Shown here: positions 1 through 10,391 of the stretch, piece after piece
How the letters are laid out: the number at the start of each line of letters is the position of its first letter
How positions within the stretch are numbered: the stretch's first letter is position 1
NCBI GenBank assembly: GCA_039583875.1
Contig: CM077162.1
Location: 114,606,589-114,670,588, forward strand
Direction of reading: 5' to 3'
Source of the DNA: Platanthera guangdongensis
Taxonomy: Eukaryota > Streptophyta > Magnoliopsida > Asparagales > Orchidaceae
DNA length: 64,000 nt
Position numbers and translations under genes: made by a program
Notes under the pieces: model-generated
Told to the model about the DNA's origin: nothing
Database searches by the model: none
Seen by the model: the letters and a program-made list of their open reading frames with translations, nothing else

Positions 1-263
1 GTGTCTCCTCGTCGTTTTCTCTGGATTTGGTAGGGTTGGTTTGGTCTTGCGTGGTTGATCTTGTTTCCGCTCCGAGTGTATCCAGCGTTATCATGGTCGG
101 TTTGCGGACCAATGTCGTGTGGCTCTTGCCCGGTTGAAGTATCCCCGGTGACACGCGGTTGGGTCTCGGTGGCTGTTGCTTTGTCCCACGCTGCCTTCCT
201 TCTTTTACCCTCTATTTTATGTTGTGTCCAAGCTGTAGGCTTCCCCTTCAGCTTGAGGGGGAG
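1..263 (+). mobile_element. 3' internal end of a copia-type LTR element (copia-0)
   Basis: This is the last internal stretch of an element that begins off the left edge. It ends in a purine-rich polypurine tract (about 251-263), directly followed by an LTR starting TGTTAG. No pol motif can be read here; it looks like untranslated 3' sequence. The plus orientation follows from the tract lying left of the LTR. The element sits inside the Tekay-family LTR to its right. Confidence 0.6.
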
Positions 264-405
264 TGTTAGAGATATTAATATTTTAGTATTATTATGTTTA
301 GTCCCACACCGCCTATCGGTGTTGTGAGTCATGTTGTAGCTCCTATATAAAACCCCTTTGTGGAAGAATAAGATTGCACCTTCTATTTTCCTATTTCTTT
401 CTACA
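264..405 (+). repeat. 3' LTR of copia-0 (142 bp)
   Basis: The block starts TGTTAGAGAT and ends TTTCTACA, the usual TG...CA limits. It holds a TATA-like CTATATAAAA near 341-350 and an imperfect hairpin with CACCG/CGGTG arms near 308-323. Homology to a Tekay-family LTR begins at the next base (406), so AAATC (406-410) is the expected right-hand target duplication. Its partner lies left of the window. Confidence 0.7.
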
Positions 406-1708
406 AAATCTATTAATGCTCGTACTCAAGCTTACTGTCCCCAAATTATCCACCAAACAAAATGCAAATTCTCAAATTAAATATTCAATTGACTATCATT
501 CACTAACTCGTCTCTCAATTACTCAAATATCATTATTTACATTCACGACTCGTGCAAATTCTATCGCGTGAACCTCAAACTAGGAACAAGTCTAATAAAT
601 GATTCAATGTCTAAATTTAACTGACAAATAAGCTATCAAAGGTTGATTCATATAAACATAAGATCAGACAAAACAATTAAGTTCAATATTTGCAAGAGAG
701 AAGTAATCTCTACTTGCCTGAAGGAAGCTAAAATTGGCGGTGACGGCTAAGAGGCGCAAGAGAAATCAGAAATCCTATTTTGAATATGCACAAGGGCAAA
801 CAAGAACGATGTTGACATAAAGGAATCCAAACGCTCACACAGGAAATTAATCGCTACAAAAATTGAAACAGGCGGCTAAGAGATTTACCTCCCTCATGAG
901 TGAGGGGACGAGAGATACCACGCAGAAGCGGAGACTTGGCGATACTTGGTTTAGGGAAAACCCTAATTCGGAGAGAGATTTGGAGAGATTCCACCGATAG
1001 GAACGAGGAGGGACACTGGAAAATACACATATTCAAGGGTTAGTCGACTACGATAGGGGCAAAAATCATGGATCACAAAATATATGAAATCGGAGCACAA
1101 ACTTTACAAGAAATCTCATGAAAATTTGAATAGAGATGAACAAGAGTGGAATCTTAATAATAGGAATCAAAACCGGGCCCAAAGAAGAGAGGGAAGAAAA
1201 CCCTAGGCGCTCTTCTTGCAAAATCGGCCCAATCGGAGAGGAAGAGGGCTGCCGAGGGAAGGGGAGGCGGCTGCCTTCGCTGATCGACGAAGAGGAGGCC
1301 TTGTCGGCCCTAGGAGAAGGAGGGAAGGGAGCAATCGGCCTCTGGAGGAGCAGGAGGCCGCCAGCCCTACCATCGGGGGGGGGGGGGGGAGCTGTCAACC
1401 AAAGCAAGAGGGGGAGAAGCCGGAGGAGGCGGCGCCTGGAGCAGGAGGAGAAGCCGGAGTAGTCGGCGCCTGGAGCAGGAGGATGCGGCGACCAGTGTGC
1501 GGCTGGCTAGAGACGAGATCAGGAGAACGAGATGCGGGATGCGGCTGGGAGAAAAAATCGGGATCGGGAGAAAGACCTAGCCGACGGGTTGAAATAAACG
1601 GGAAGGGCTGGCTCGGTCTAGGTTAATAAGGAGAGGAAAATAGGTTTTGATAAGTAATAATAATAATTATTATTATTATTATCATAGTTATAAAACCGGG
1701 TTGTTACA
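406..1708 (-). repeat. Tekay-family LTR fragment, split by copia-0
   Basis: The sequence is collinear with the LTRs at 6554-9132 and 10392-12972 from AAATCTATTAATGCTC to the terminal TTGTTACA at 1708. It corresponds to roughly the second half of those LTRs. The missing half should lie left of the window, on the other side of copia-0. A GC-rich block with a G-run (about 1376-1390) and a TAA/TTA triplet repeat (about 1660-1680) are part of the LTR. Open frames inside (1136-1626) are not conserved as protein. It abuts the polypurine tract of copia-4; the right flank CGTTC would be its target duplication. Confidence 0.75.
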
Positions 1709-2489
1709 CGTTCTATTCTCCTTCTTTGATATTATCAAAAAGGGTGGGGCAAAACGAAAGAAATCAAAAACAAGGAAAGATGCAGTGGAATAAGCATGTA
1801 AAGCAAAAATGCACAAATAAAGATAATCATGAGTAACATATGGGTGACCAAATATAAGATCAGAGAAAGTAGGAGACATGGCTCACATGCACAAAGGGTT
1901 CAAGAAATACCATTTAGAATAGACAAAACTTGTGTAGCACTTGTTATCAAGCATAAGGTTTGGACAAGAATACATGAATCAAAATACACACGATATATCA
2001 TATAATGTCATGGGATTGATAGAGTTAATTCAAGGTAATATTGTGTGTGTCACGAATAACAATTCATGTATTGGTACATTCGTGCACGAGTCATGTAGTG
2101 TATTTTGAGTCCAATTCTTACGCATGAAAGTGTTAGACAAAACAATGACATGTGTGAGTGTAGCATCAATAGAAAATAACATAAGTAGAATTTGTCATTA
2201 ATATATGTTACATCTCAAGAAATCTATATGCTAACATGAGAGAAACGAAGTGATAAATCATGTTAGGTTTTTAGTCTACAGAATACCAAGATTAAAACAA
2301 ATGACACTAATTCAAATTTTCAGTTTTTGAACAAGATCGAAATGATTCATAAGGCCAAAGTGATCATCCTCACAATTCTCATTGAGGCTTATGAGGAGGA
2401 TTAAGTAGCGCTTAGGGGGTGTCCTTGCCAAAAAAAATTTGAAGCATATTAATTGTATCATTTTTTACTACTATCAATTTTATAATATC
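1709..2489 (-). other. Distal 3' UTR and polypurine tract of copia-4
   Basis: On the minus strand this runs into a SIRE-like polypurine tract: T-rich sequence, GATAATATCAAAG, then AAGGAGAA near 1714-1735. The rest is AT-rich with no coding potential and continues at 16804 beyond the LINE. SIRE elements typically have a long non-coding stretch between pol and PPT. Confidence 0.6.
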
Positions 2490-2503
2490 TTTTTTGTTTT
2501 TAG
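2490..2503. repeat. Left 14-bp target duplication of the RTE LINE
   Basis: TTTTTTGTTTTTAG is present here and exactly again at 16790-16803, just after the LINE tail. A long T-rich duplication is typical of target-primed reverse transcription. Confidence 0.75.
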
Positions 2504-2863
2504 GAAAATCAGCTTATGCCGGTTCCAAGCTCAGATGAAAAATGTTGAGCATGTGTTTGGTAGAAGACCAACATAAAATTTAATCGCACTTATAAATATG
2601 AATCATTTGAGAAATTGTGCAAAAGTTAGATTATTCCTCTTAAGGAACGCGCCGCATGATCCGAATGCGGCGTCTTGGCAAGAACCGCTATATCTCCAGG
2701 ACTTGGGTGTAGTTTTAAATATGCAAGAGTGTTTGTCGTTTGTTCTGAATGCAATGTCTTGGCAAGGATCTTGCACCTCCAAGAAGACTTGGTTGTAATG
2801 TTAAATAGACAAAAGTCCTCACATATTAGATATCCTATGGAAATATGTTCTAGGAATTATGAT

Positions 2864-3455
2864 CGACTTAGATTTGAAAGTTGGAATATAGGTACGCTAA
2901 CGGGGAAAACGATGAAAGTAATGGATACAATGGTTAGGAGAAAGATAAATATTTTATGCATGCAAGAGATTAGATGGGTGAGTGTGAAAGCTAAATTTTT
3001 AAACAATTCATGTTTTAAATTATAGTACATAGGAAAAAAATAAAATAAGCAAAGTAGTAAGTATTATTTTGGATATTACTTGAAAGGATGAAGTTGTTAT
3101 GGTAAGTAGAAAAGGTCATAGAATTTTAGCTCTTAAATTGGTCATAAAAAAGGAAACTATTAATATGATCAGTGCTTACGCGCCATAAGTAGGATTAAGC
3201 GAAGCTATTAAAGTTTAAATTTGGGAAGACTTAGATGCTTTAATAAAAAGAATCTTACAAATGGAGAAGATTTTTATAAGAGGAGAATTAAATGTACATA
3301 TAAAGAAGGGAAATGTAGATTACAGTCGTTTATGCAGGATATGAATATGGAGAAAGGAATGAAGACGGACGAACCATTTTAGACTTTGTCGTAGCATATA
3401 AGCTATTTGTATCAAATACACTTTTCATAAAAAGAAAAGAACATTTAATTACGTT
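2864..3455 (+). pseudogene. RTE LINE endonuclease domain, broken
   Basis: The readable frame carries SWNIGTLTGKTMKVMDTMV followed by NILCMQEIRW. These are the start of an apurinic/apyrimidinic-like (exonuclease III fold) endonuclease; the E of QEIRW is a metal ligand in the family. After 3025 similarity continues with several stops and frameshifts (an SAYAP-like stretch near 3170-3190, a GYEYGERNEDG-like stretch near 3337-3366). It ends at LITF, where copia-1 is inserted, and the same reading continues at 15012. The enzyme would nick target DNA to prime reverse transcription. This copy is dead. Confidence 0.8.
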
Positions 3456-3634
3456 TGTTAGATGATATAGAAAAAATTTATATAAAGGCCCATTTATATG
3501 CCCATTTCTCTTTTCTCCTTTAGTCTCACATCCTTTGTATAGGATTCTTTCTCCTCTTCCCCTATATATTTGCATTCTCTCTTGTATTTTACACATGAAG
3601 AAGTATCTACAAGGTTTGCCTATTGTTTTCTACA
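3456..3634 (+). repeat. 5' LTR of copia-1
   Basis: It starts TGTTAGATGATATAG and ends GTTTTCTACA, and is collinear with 14830-15011. A TATA-like CTATATATTT lies near 3562-3571. The flank ACGTT matches the right flank of the other LTR. Confidence 0.9.
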
Positions 3635-3652
3635 TGGTATTAGAGGCAACGG
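3635..3652 (+). promoter_or_regulatory. Primer-binding site of copia-1 (initiator-Met type)
   Basis: TGGTATTAGAGG directly follows the LTR. It resembles the common plant PBS TGGTATCAGAGC with two changes. Confidence 0.75.
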
Positions 3653-5129
3653 TCCGACCTGTTTTTTCTAACCGCCTGCTTCTCCGGCTTACCGGACGGC
3701 TTGTTCTCTTGCTTAGTCGCAGTGTGTTGCGGCATGCTCCCTTTCTAACCGCGGCTTCCTGTGCGGTTAAGGCTTCATTTGTTTTAGCGGCGGCGGGTCG
3801 ATCCGGCGGGTGGAAACAGAGAGTTCGAACCGGAGGGGGGAGGTGGTTGTTCCAAACGGAGTTTTTTGGGGCGTTTCTCAAGGAGGGCGGGTGAAAACGG
3901 AGCAAACGCCGCCGGAGGTTCATTTGTTTACCCTCCTTTCGGCGGCGTTTGCACAAAACGGAAATGCGAAACGCCTAAACAAATAGAGCCTAAGCATGTT
4001 CTAACCGCTCCCTTTATAACTGCGGCTTCCTACGCGGTTAAGGCTGTTCTAACTGCTTCCTCTACTCTTCCTCCCTCTCTCGTGTCTTCCACCTCTTCTT
4101 CTCCTTCTCCTCCCTTTTTTATACCCGTCCTATCAGGCGGGGTTTTCCCTCTGACCGCGCGAATTCATACCGTCTAGCCGCTTTCTCTCTACTCAGTGCG
4201 GTCTCCCTGTCTACCCGTCGAGATCTTCCATTCTCTCTGTTCGAAGCAACTTCTCTTAGCTGCTGAGTTCTTGCGCGTTTTTATCCCGGCTACTCGTTGC
4301 GGTCTCCTTGGCTATTCGCTGCGGTCTCCTTGTCTACCCGCTGAGTTCGTGCCTCCACGCTGCTCTGTTCCTTGCTCGCCGCGACTTGTCTTAGTTGTCG
4401 CGACTTGCCTTAGTCGTCGTGGGGGCTTCTCTTCTCGCTGCGAATTGTTCTTCTAGTCGTTGTGGCTTCTCTCTTCCCGACGAGTTCCGCATCTTGGTCA
4501 TGACATCTTCCCTTGCCGCTGGTGTACTCACCGAGACCGTGCGGCCTTCTCGACTGGCTTGTGCCCTACTTAGTCGCTGCGACTTGTCCTCGCCGCAAGT
4601 TGTTCCTTACCCGCTGCGAGCTCCGCTTCTAGGTCGCGGCCTCGTCCTTTGTCGCTGGTGTGCTCACCGTGACAATACGGACTTCTCGCGTGACTTCTTC
4701 CCTTGATTAGCCGTTGCGGCTTCCCGCACGGACTTCTCTTAGCCGTTACGGCTTCTCTACCCGCTGCGGGCTCCGCCTCTTGGTCGCGGGCTCTTGACCG
4801 CTGGTGTGTTGACACCGAGACCGGACGGCTTCCCTTCTCCGCTCTGCTTTCTTCAGGTTGTGGTTTGTCTCTTCTCGAGCGGCTTGTTCTCGTCGTTGCG
4901 GCTTGCTCTCGCCGCTGCTTCTTCTCGCACGGCTGCCCTTTTTTCCACGGCTTGTTCTCTCTGCGCGGTTTTTCTCGCCGCTGCTACTTGATCTCGCCGC
5001 GGCTTGTTCTCACGTGGCTGCATATTCTCGCTGTTCTCAGCGCTTCCTCCGTAGTAGCCGGTGGATCTGTCCGGCAAGCCGTTTACCTTCTTGCTGTCTG
5101 ATCTCTGTGGCTAGTCGCTGATCAGGATT
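3653..5129 (+). other. GC-rich leader of copia-1 (no recognised gene)
   Basis: Almost 1.5 kb lies between the PBS and the first coding homology. It is pyrimidine-rich on the plus strand and full of loosely repeated pieces (GCGGTCTCCTTG, CGCTGCGAC, variants of CTTCTCTTAGCCG). Several frames are open by composition only, and none shows a gag domain. I read it as an expanded untranslated leader in which most of gag has been lost or replaced. Confidence 0.5.
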
Positions 5130-6553
5130 ATGGTTTCTGCCTCTAACACTGCTGATGATATTGTTGTATTGCGTGCTCAACTCCATCAGGTTCAAGAGGT
5201 GGTTCGTCACTCCTCTGGCTCTGTGGCCTCGATCTTTAAGGAAGGTATATCATGCCTCTCACACTGTTCTCATTGGATTGTGGACTCGGGTGCTACAAAT
5301 CATCTCTCCGCAGCAGCCGCCCAAATACTTAGATATTGCTTACCCCCAGCACATCACCGCGGCCAATGGTGACAGGATCCCGGTTTCTAGCGCTGCTCAT
5401 TTGCCTCTTACTCCTCTCTCCTTATCCTCGGTTCTTCATGTTCCGGGTTCTCCTTTTTATCTCCTTTCTGTTAGCCGTCTTACACAAGATCTTGATTGCT
5501 GTGTTACTTTCTCACGCTCTTCCTTTGTGGTGCAGGATCGATTAACGCAGAATATACTTGGTAGAGGGCGACTGTCTAACGAACTATATCTTCTTGATGT
5601 TTCACCCACTGCTCTCACTACTGTCTCCACCACTGATTGGCATCGTCGTCTAGGGCATGTCTCTCTTCAAATTCTCAAGAAAGCTCTTCCTACTGTCTCT
5701 ATTCAAGAGTTCTTTTGTGAATTATGTATTTTCGGCAAACAACACCGTGTCTCTTTTTCTCCTTCCTGTACCCGGAGTGATGCTCCTTTATCCTTAGTTC
5801 ACTCTGATATCTGGGGGCCCTATAAGGTCCCTAGTATTTTTGGGTATCGATACTTTATTACCGTTATCGATGATTACTCACGAGTAATCTGATTGTATTT
5901 ACTTTGTGATCGTACCGAACTCCCAACCACGTTTCACACATTTCTTACGGAAACACGCACTCAGTTCTCTACCTGTGTCAAAACTTTTCGTAGAGACAAT
6001 GCTCGAGAATATACTGGTCGCACCTTCTCCAATCTATGCGCTAAGTTCGGTATTATACATCAGACTTCATGTGCCTACACCCATCAACAAAATGACATCG
6101 TGGAAAGAAAAAATCGTCACCTCCTTGATGTGTCTAGATCTATTATGATTCAAATGCAGGTTCCTCCCCTCTTTTGGAACTTTGCATTCTCTACTGCATG
6201 CCACCTCATCAACTGCATGCCTTCATCTGTCCTCAACTTTGTGTCACCCATTACTCTTCTTTACCCATCCACGAATCTCTTCTTTCTCACACCTCGTGTT
6301 TTTTGGTGTACCTGTTATGTTTACCATCTTGGTCCTTCCAATGACAAGCTAGCCACTTGAGCTACCAAAGCTATGTTTGTTGGGTACTCTCGCACTCAAA
6401 AGGGGTATGTCTGCTTTAATCCTATCAATGGAAAGGTGATTGTGTCTGATGTTGTCTCCTTTCATGAAAACCAAGTAGCTCACGTCAGTCCTTCTGATCG
6501 CCTTCTTCCTCCGCCGCTACATCGACCCATCATTCCAGTAACGTCTCCGCTTC
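5130..6553 (+). pseudogene. Copia-1 protease and integrase, first part of pol
   Basis: Protease: HWIVDSGATNHLS near 5271-5309 with the catalytic DSG intact, followed by a frameshift. Pre-integrase zinc finger: DWHRRLGHVS ... CELCIFGKQHR (His-His-Cys-Cys). Integrase: first Asp in HSDIWGP, second in RRDNAREY, Glu in QNDIVERKNRHLLD, so all three catalytic residues are visible. Stops occur at 5890 (TGA) and 6358 (TGA). The reading continues to the proline-rich linker after integrase, where the Tekay-family element interrupts at 6553. It would process polyprotein and insert cDNA; this copy cannot be translated through. Confidence 0.85.
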
Positions 6554-9132
6554 TGTCACGACCCATCTCGACAGAAGTCAGAGTGCGCTTCGGGCGGGCC
6601 GTGATGCCACAGGCATGGGCGGAAAGAAAGTCATGTCTGCTAAGGCGGATGCAGAGAACACTGAAAATAATTTTAAAGTAGTTATTTTTGGGGAAAACAT
6701 GTTTTTTTATTATGCGGAAGCTTTCAAAATTTTAAATGCATATGTATTTTGTAAAATTCATGTTTTACAGACTACTACTATAATTTTCATGTCATTATGA
6801 TGCAACAGAGAGTGCACATGCGTTATATTCAGATTCTAGTACATAAATATTTATATAGCCTAGCAGTTGTCCATGATATCAGAGAAAATGGTTGATTGTA
6901 ATTATTACATAAAAAAATTATTTGACAGTAAAAGAAAGATAAACATAGAACCTGAAACTTGAAGCAGACCGGGCTCGAGGACCTGACGGCGCTGACACGA
7001 AAGCTAAGGCAATTCCAAAACACAAAGGAAAAGCATCAGAACATTGAAATAAACAGAATGAGCAAAATAAGGTACAGAACAGTAATAGAAGCAGAAAAGT
7101 ATGAGTACCAGATTCTCATGAAGCAAAACTATCCGGGACAAACAAACAAAAAGCTAAACAGTTCAAGTTAGTTAATTAGACTACTTTGGAGAATAGCCTA
7201 AAATTATTCATGTAATAGGTTGTAAGCTGTGATCAATGAAGGGTGTAGGTACTATAGCGGACGCACATGGCTCACGATCAGATCTGAGTGCAAGTCTTAT
7301 CGGAAAAGTAATCCTGCTTGTCGTGACCATGCCAACAGACAGATGCCCAGTTAGACGCTACAGTTCAAGGATTCGCTTATAACCACGGATTTGTTTTCAA
7401 GTTTCATACGAGATTATTTATCATATTATTTTATGACAATATTATGAGAGGAAACTTCAGATCGTGATACAGATTCACGTCAACGAGAAAGATCAGATTG
7501 AAAATAAGTTTTACTCGGGTCTTACAATCAGACAGACATCAGAAAGCAGACAGACATCAGAAACTAGACATACATCAGAAACCAGACAATTTTCGAGTAA
7601 AAAGCAGAGGTAAGTTGAAGTGTATTGGATCGGAGATATCATGAATTCACCTAGGTTAACAATTTGTAGGGCACAGTTATCTTCCAAGAAAAACATGTGT
7701 TCACTACCGAGCATGATATCGAATCACCAAACATATATTTGTTATCCATAATTCGTTACAAGTGTGATTTTCCAATTTAAAAGTGTGTACGGTACGAGCG
7801 TGACATAACTCAACCATCTTTAAATCCCTAACCAGGAGTCTTAACAATGATCATTCAAATCTATTAATGCTCGTACTCAAGCTTACTATCCTCAATTTAT
7901 TCATCAAACAAAAATGCAAATCCTCAAATTGAATATCTAATTAACTATCATTCACTAACTCGTCTCCCAATTACTCAAATATCATTATTTATATTCACGA
8001 CTCGTGCTAATTTTATCGCGTGAAACTCAAACTAGGAACAAGTCTAATAAATGATTCAATATCTAAATGTAACTGACAAAACAATCTATCAAAGGTTGAT
8101 TCATATAAACATGAGATCAGACAAAACAATTAAGTTCAAAGTTTGGAAGAGAGAGGTGATCTCTACTTGCCTGAAGGAAGCTGAAATTGGCGGTGGCGGC
8201 TAAGCGGCGCAAGAGAAATCAGAAATCCTATTTTGAATCTGCACAAGGGCAAGCAAGAACGTTGTTGACATAAAGGAATCCAAACGCTCACACAGGCAAA
8301 TAATCGTTACAAAAACTGGAACAGGTGGCTAAGAGATTTACCTCCCTCAAGAGTGAGGGGACGAGAGATACCACGCAGAAGCGGAGATTTGGCGATGCTT
8401 GGGTTAGGGAAAACCCTAATTCGGAGAGGGATTTGCTTCACGAACCGCCAAGGGGCGACGAACGATGCTGGAGAACACAAAAATCCAAAGGCTAGACGAT
8501 TACAAAGGAGCAAAAATCTAAAAAACAAGATCTACACAATAATTTGGAGCCAAATAATTCCCAAGAAAATTAGGGAACTAAAAAGAGATGAAAAAGAGTG
8601 AGTTCTTACCCAAGGAGAACAAATCCGGGCTTAAAAAAAGGAGAGGGAAGAAAACCCAAGGCGCTCTTCTTGCAAAAAAGAGCCCAATTGGAGAGGAAGA
8701 GGGCTGCCGAGGGAAGGGGAGGCGGCTGCCTTCGCTGCTCGACGAAGAGGAGGCCTTGCCGGCCCTAGGAGAAAGAGGGAAGGGAGCAGTCGGGCTCTGG
8801 AGGAGCAGGAGGCCGCCAGCCCTAGCATCGGAGGGGGGCAAGCTGTCGACCAAAGCAAGAGGGGGAGAAGCCGGAGGAGGCGGCGCCTGGAGCAGGAGGA
8901 GGCGGCGACGACCTGCGCGCGGCTGGCTGGAGACGAGAGGCAGAAATCGGCTGGATGCGGGAGCCGACGGGATGCGGGAGTCAGCAGGAGCGGCTTGGAT
9001 AAAACAGATACGGGATCGGGCTGCGAGAATAAAATAACGAGGGGGGGGCGGGGCTCGGGTTAGGTAAGAGGAATAGATTAGGTTTTATATTAATAATAAT
9101 AAATAGTTTTTTTTTAAAACCAGGTTGTTACA
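6554..9132 (-). repeat. 3' LTR of the non-autonomous Tekay-family element
   Basis: It is bounded by TGTCACGACC and GGTTGTTACA on the plus strand. It contains a short tandem repeat of AGACAGACATCAGAA-like units (about 7528-7586), an AT-rich middle and a GC-rich purine block (about 8640-9050) in which long frames are open only by composition. The polypurine tract lies immediately right (9133-9150). Confidence 0.88.
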
Positions 9133-10370
9133 TTCTCCCCTACTTAGGAAGTTTCGTCCCGAAACTTCCCTGAGAATTCTTTGAATGGGGGTCAAAAACA
9201 ACGAAGATTCAGACGACATTCATTCCAACAATGTCTGCAGATCAAGACACTTTATAGTAACGACCTAGGGAGGACCCCTAGCGCCGTCCGGCCCACCAGA
9301 AGCCCATGGAGGACCCATGGCGCCACGGTGGTACAGCCGGAATCTATAAGGCATAGAAGTGAACTAGGAATACAAAGAAACCGAGAGGAGAACAAGCGCG
9401 GAGGCTTACTAAGATCGGATTCAAGTTCACAGGAGAACTCTATAGTCATAGCGGGTTCAGACAGATGCGAAAGATTGACATTCAAGGAGCACAGAAATTG
9501 CTTCAGTTAGCTCAAAATTGAAGGTTAAGATTCGAGAATCCGAGAGCGAGAAAAGTCCTTGCACGAAGCGAAGATAGAACATCGAAGAGGAGAAGGAACT
9601 GAATGACAATTGATTGTCTGCAGAAGCGAGTAATCGCAGAGATGGAAGAACACAAATCAACGCTGAAGAAATACAGCGGAGCAATTCACAAAAAGAAACT
9701 CATTTCTTACTGACACTCAGAAGCTAACTAGAAAGGGGATACATGATGACCAGATAAGATTGAGAGACGCGCGAAACAGGAATGACTAATTACGAACATC
9801 GGGGAGTTGAATTTAGAGATTAACGCATTCTCTACTTTCAAGTACGTAAATTATGTAATAATTACAACATTTTTATTGGACAACTCTAGGTAATAATCAT
9901 GTAAGTGCAACAATGTGAATATGCGCGATGTCAAGCAGATAGTAAATTCATGTGTGTACAATCATTATTGTTGTTCTTGACTTAACACTTGTGCAATGAT
10001 TTATGATATGCATGCAAATGAACGGATACACATGTCATGTTAAGGCTCATATCACTTAACATGTCATGCATATTAGGACTCTAATGTCAGCGCACTTGAA
10101 AATATTAAACCGCCCATACAATTTAATATTCACAAGCGGTGTATATCCTAGTGGAAATTCATATGCACAAAAATGTTAAGTTTGCCCATAACCCCTTAAC
10201 ATTCGTGTGTATACTACTCATGCTTATGAGTAAGTGTGTGCGTGTTTCAGCCGCGAACAACAAATAATGACAAGCTGAGTGAAGCAATGATGTATGCTTA
10301 TATATATATATATATATATTTATAAAGTTCAAAATATTTGATAATTACAAAATACTTTATCTTTTAAAAC
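9133..10370 (-). other. Internal region of the non-autonomous Tekay-family element
   Basis: The first 100 bp next to the left LTR and the last 550 bp next to the PBS resemble the corresponding non-coding ends of Tekay-2 (21959-22080 and 26930-27500). The block between about 9250 and 9780 has no match in this window. It contains GACCTAGGGAGGACCCCTAG and CCCATGGAGGACCCATGG, two imperfect palindromic pieces. No gag or pol is present. A TA microsatellite lies near 10299-10319. Confidence 0.7.
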
Positions 10371-10389
10371 AAACCTCGCTTTGATACCA
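10371..10389 (-). promoter_or_regulatory. Primer-binding site (initiator-Met type, diverged)
   Basis: On the minus strand TGGTATCAAAGCGAGG follows the LTR end after GT. It differs slightly from the Tekay-2 PBS TGGTATCAGAGCCAGG. Confidence 0.8.
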
Positions 10390-10391
10390 AC

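Noticed and set aside
1136..1626. Overlapping long open frames on both strands
   Set aside because: They lie in the purine- and GC-rich block of a Tekay-family LTR, recur in the other LTR copies (8588-9037, 12189-12836) with frameshifts between copies, and show no protein family.
3630..5121. Several open frames of 80-130 codons on both strands
   Set aside because: They lie in the pyrimidine-rich leader of copia-1; open by composition, without gag or any domain.
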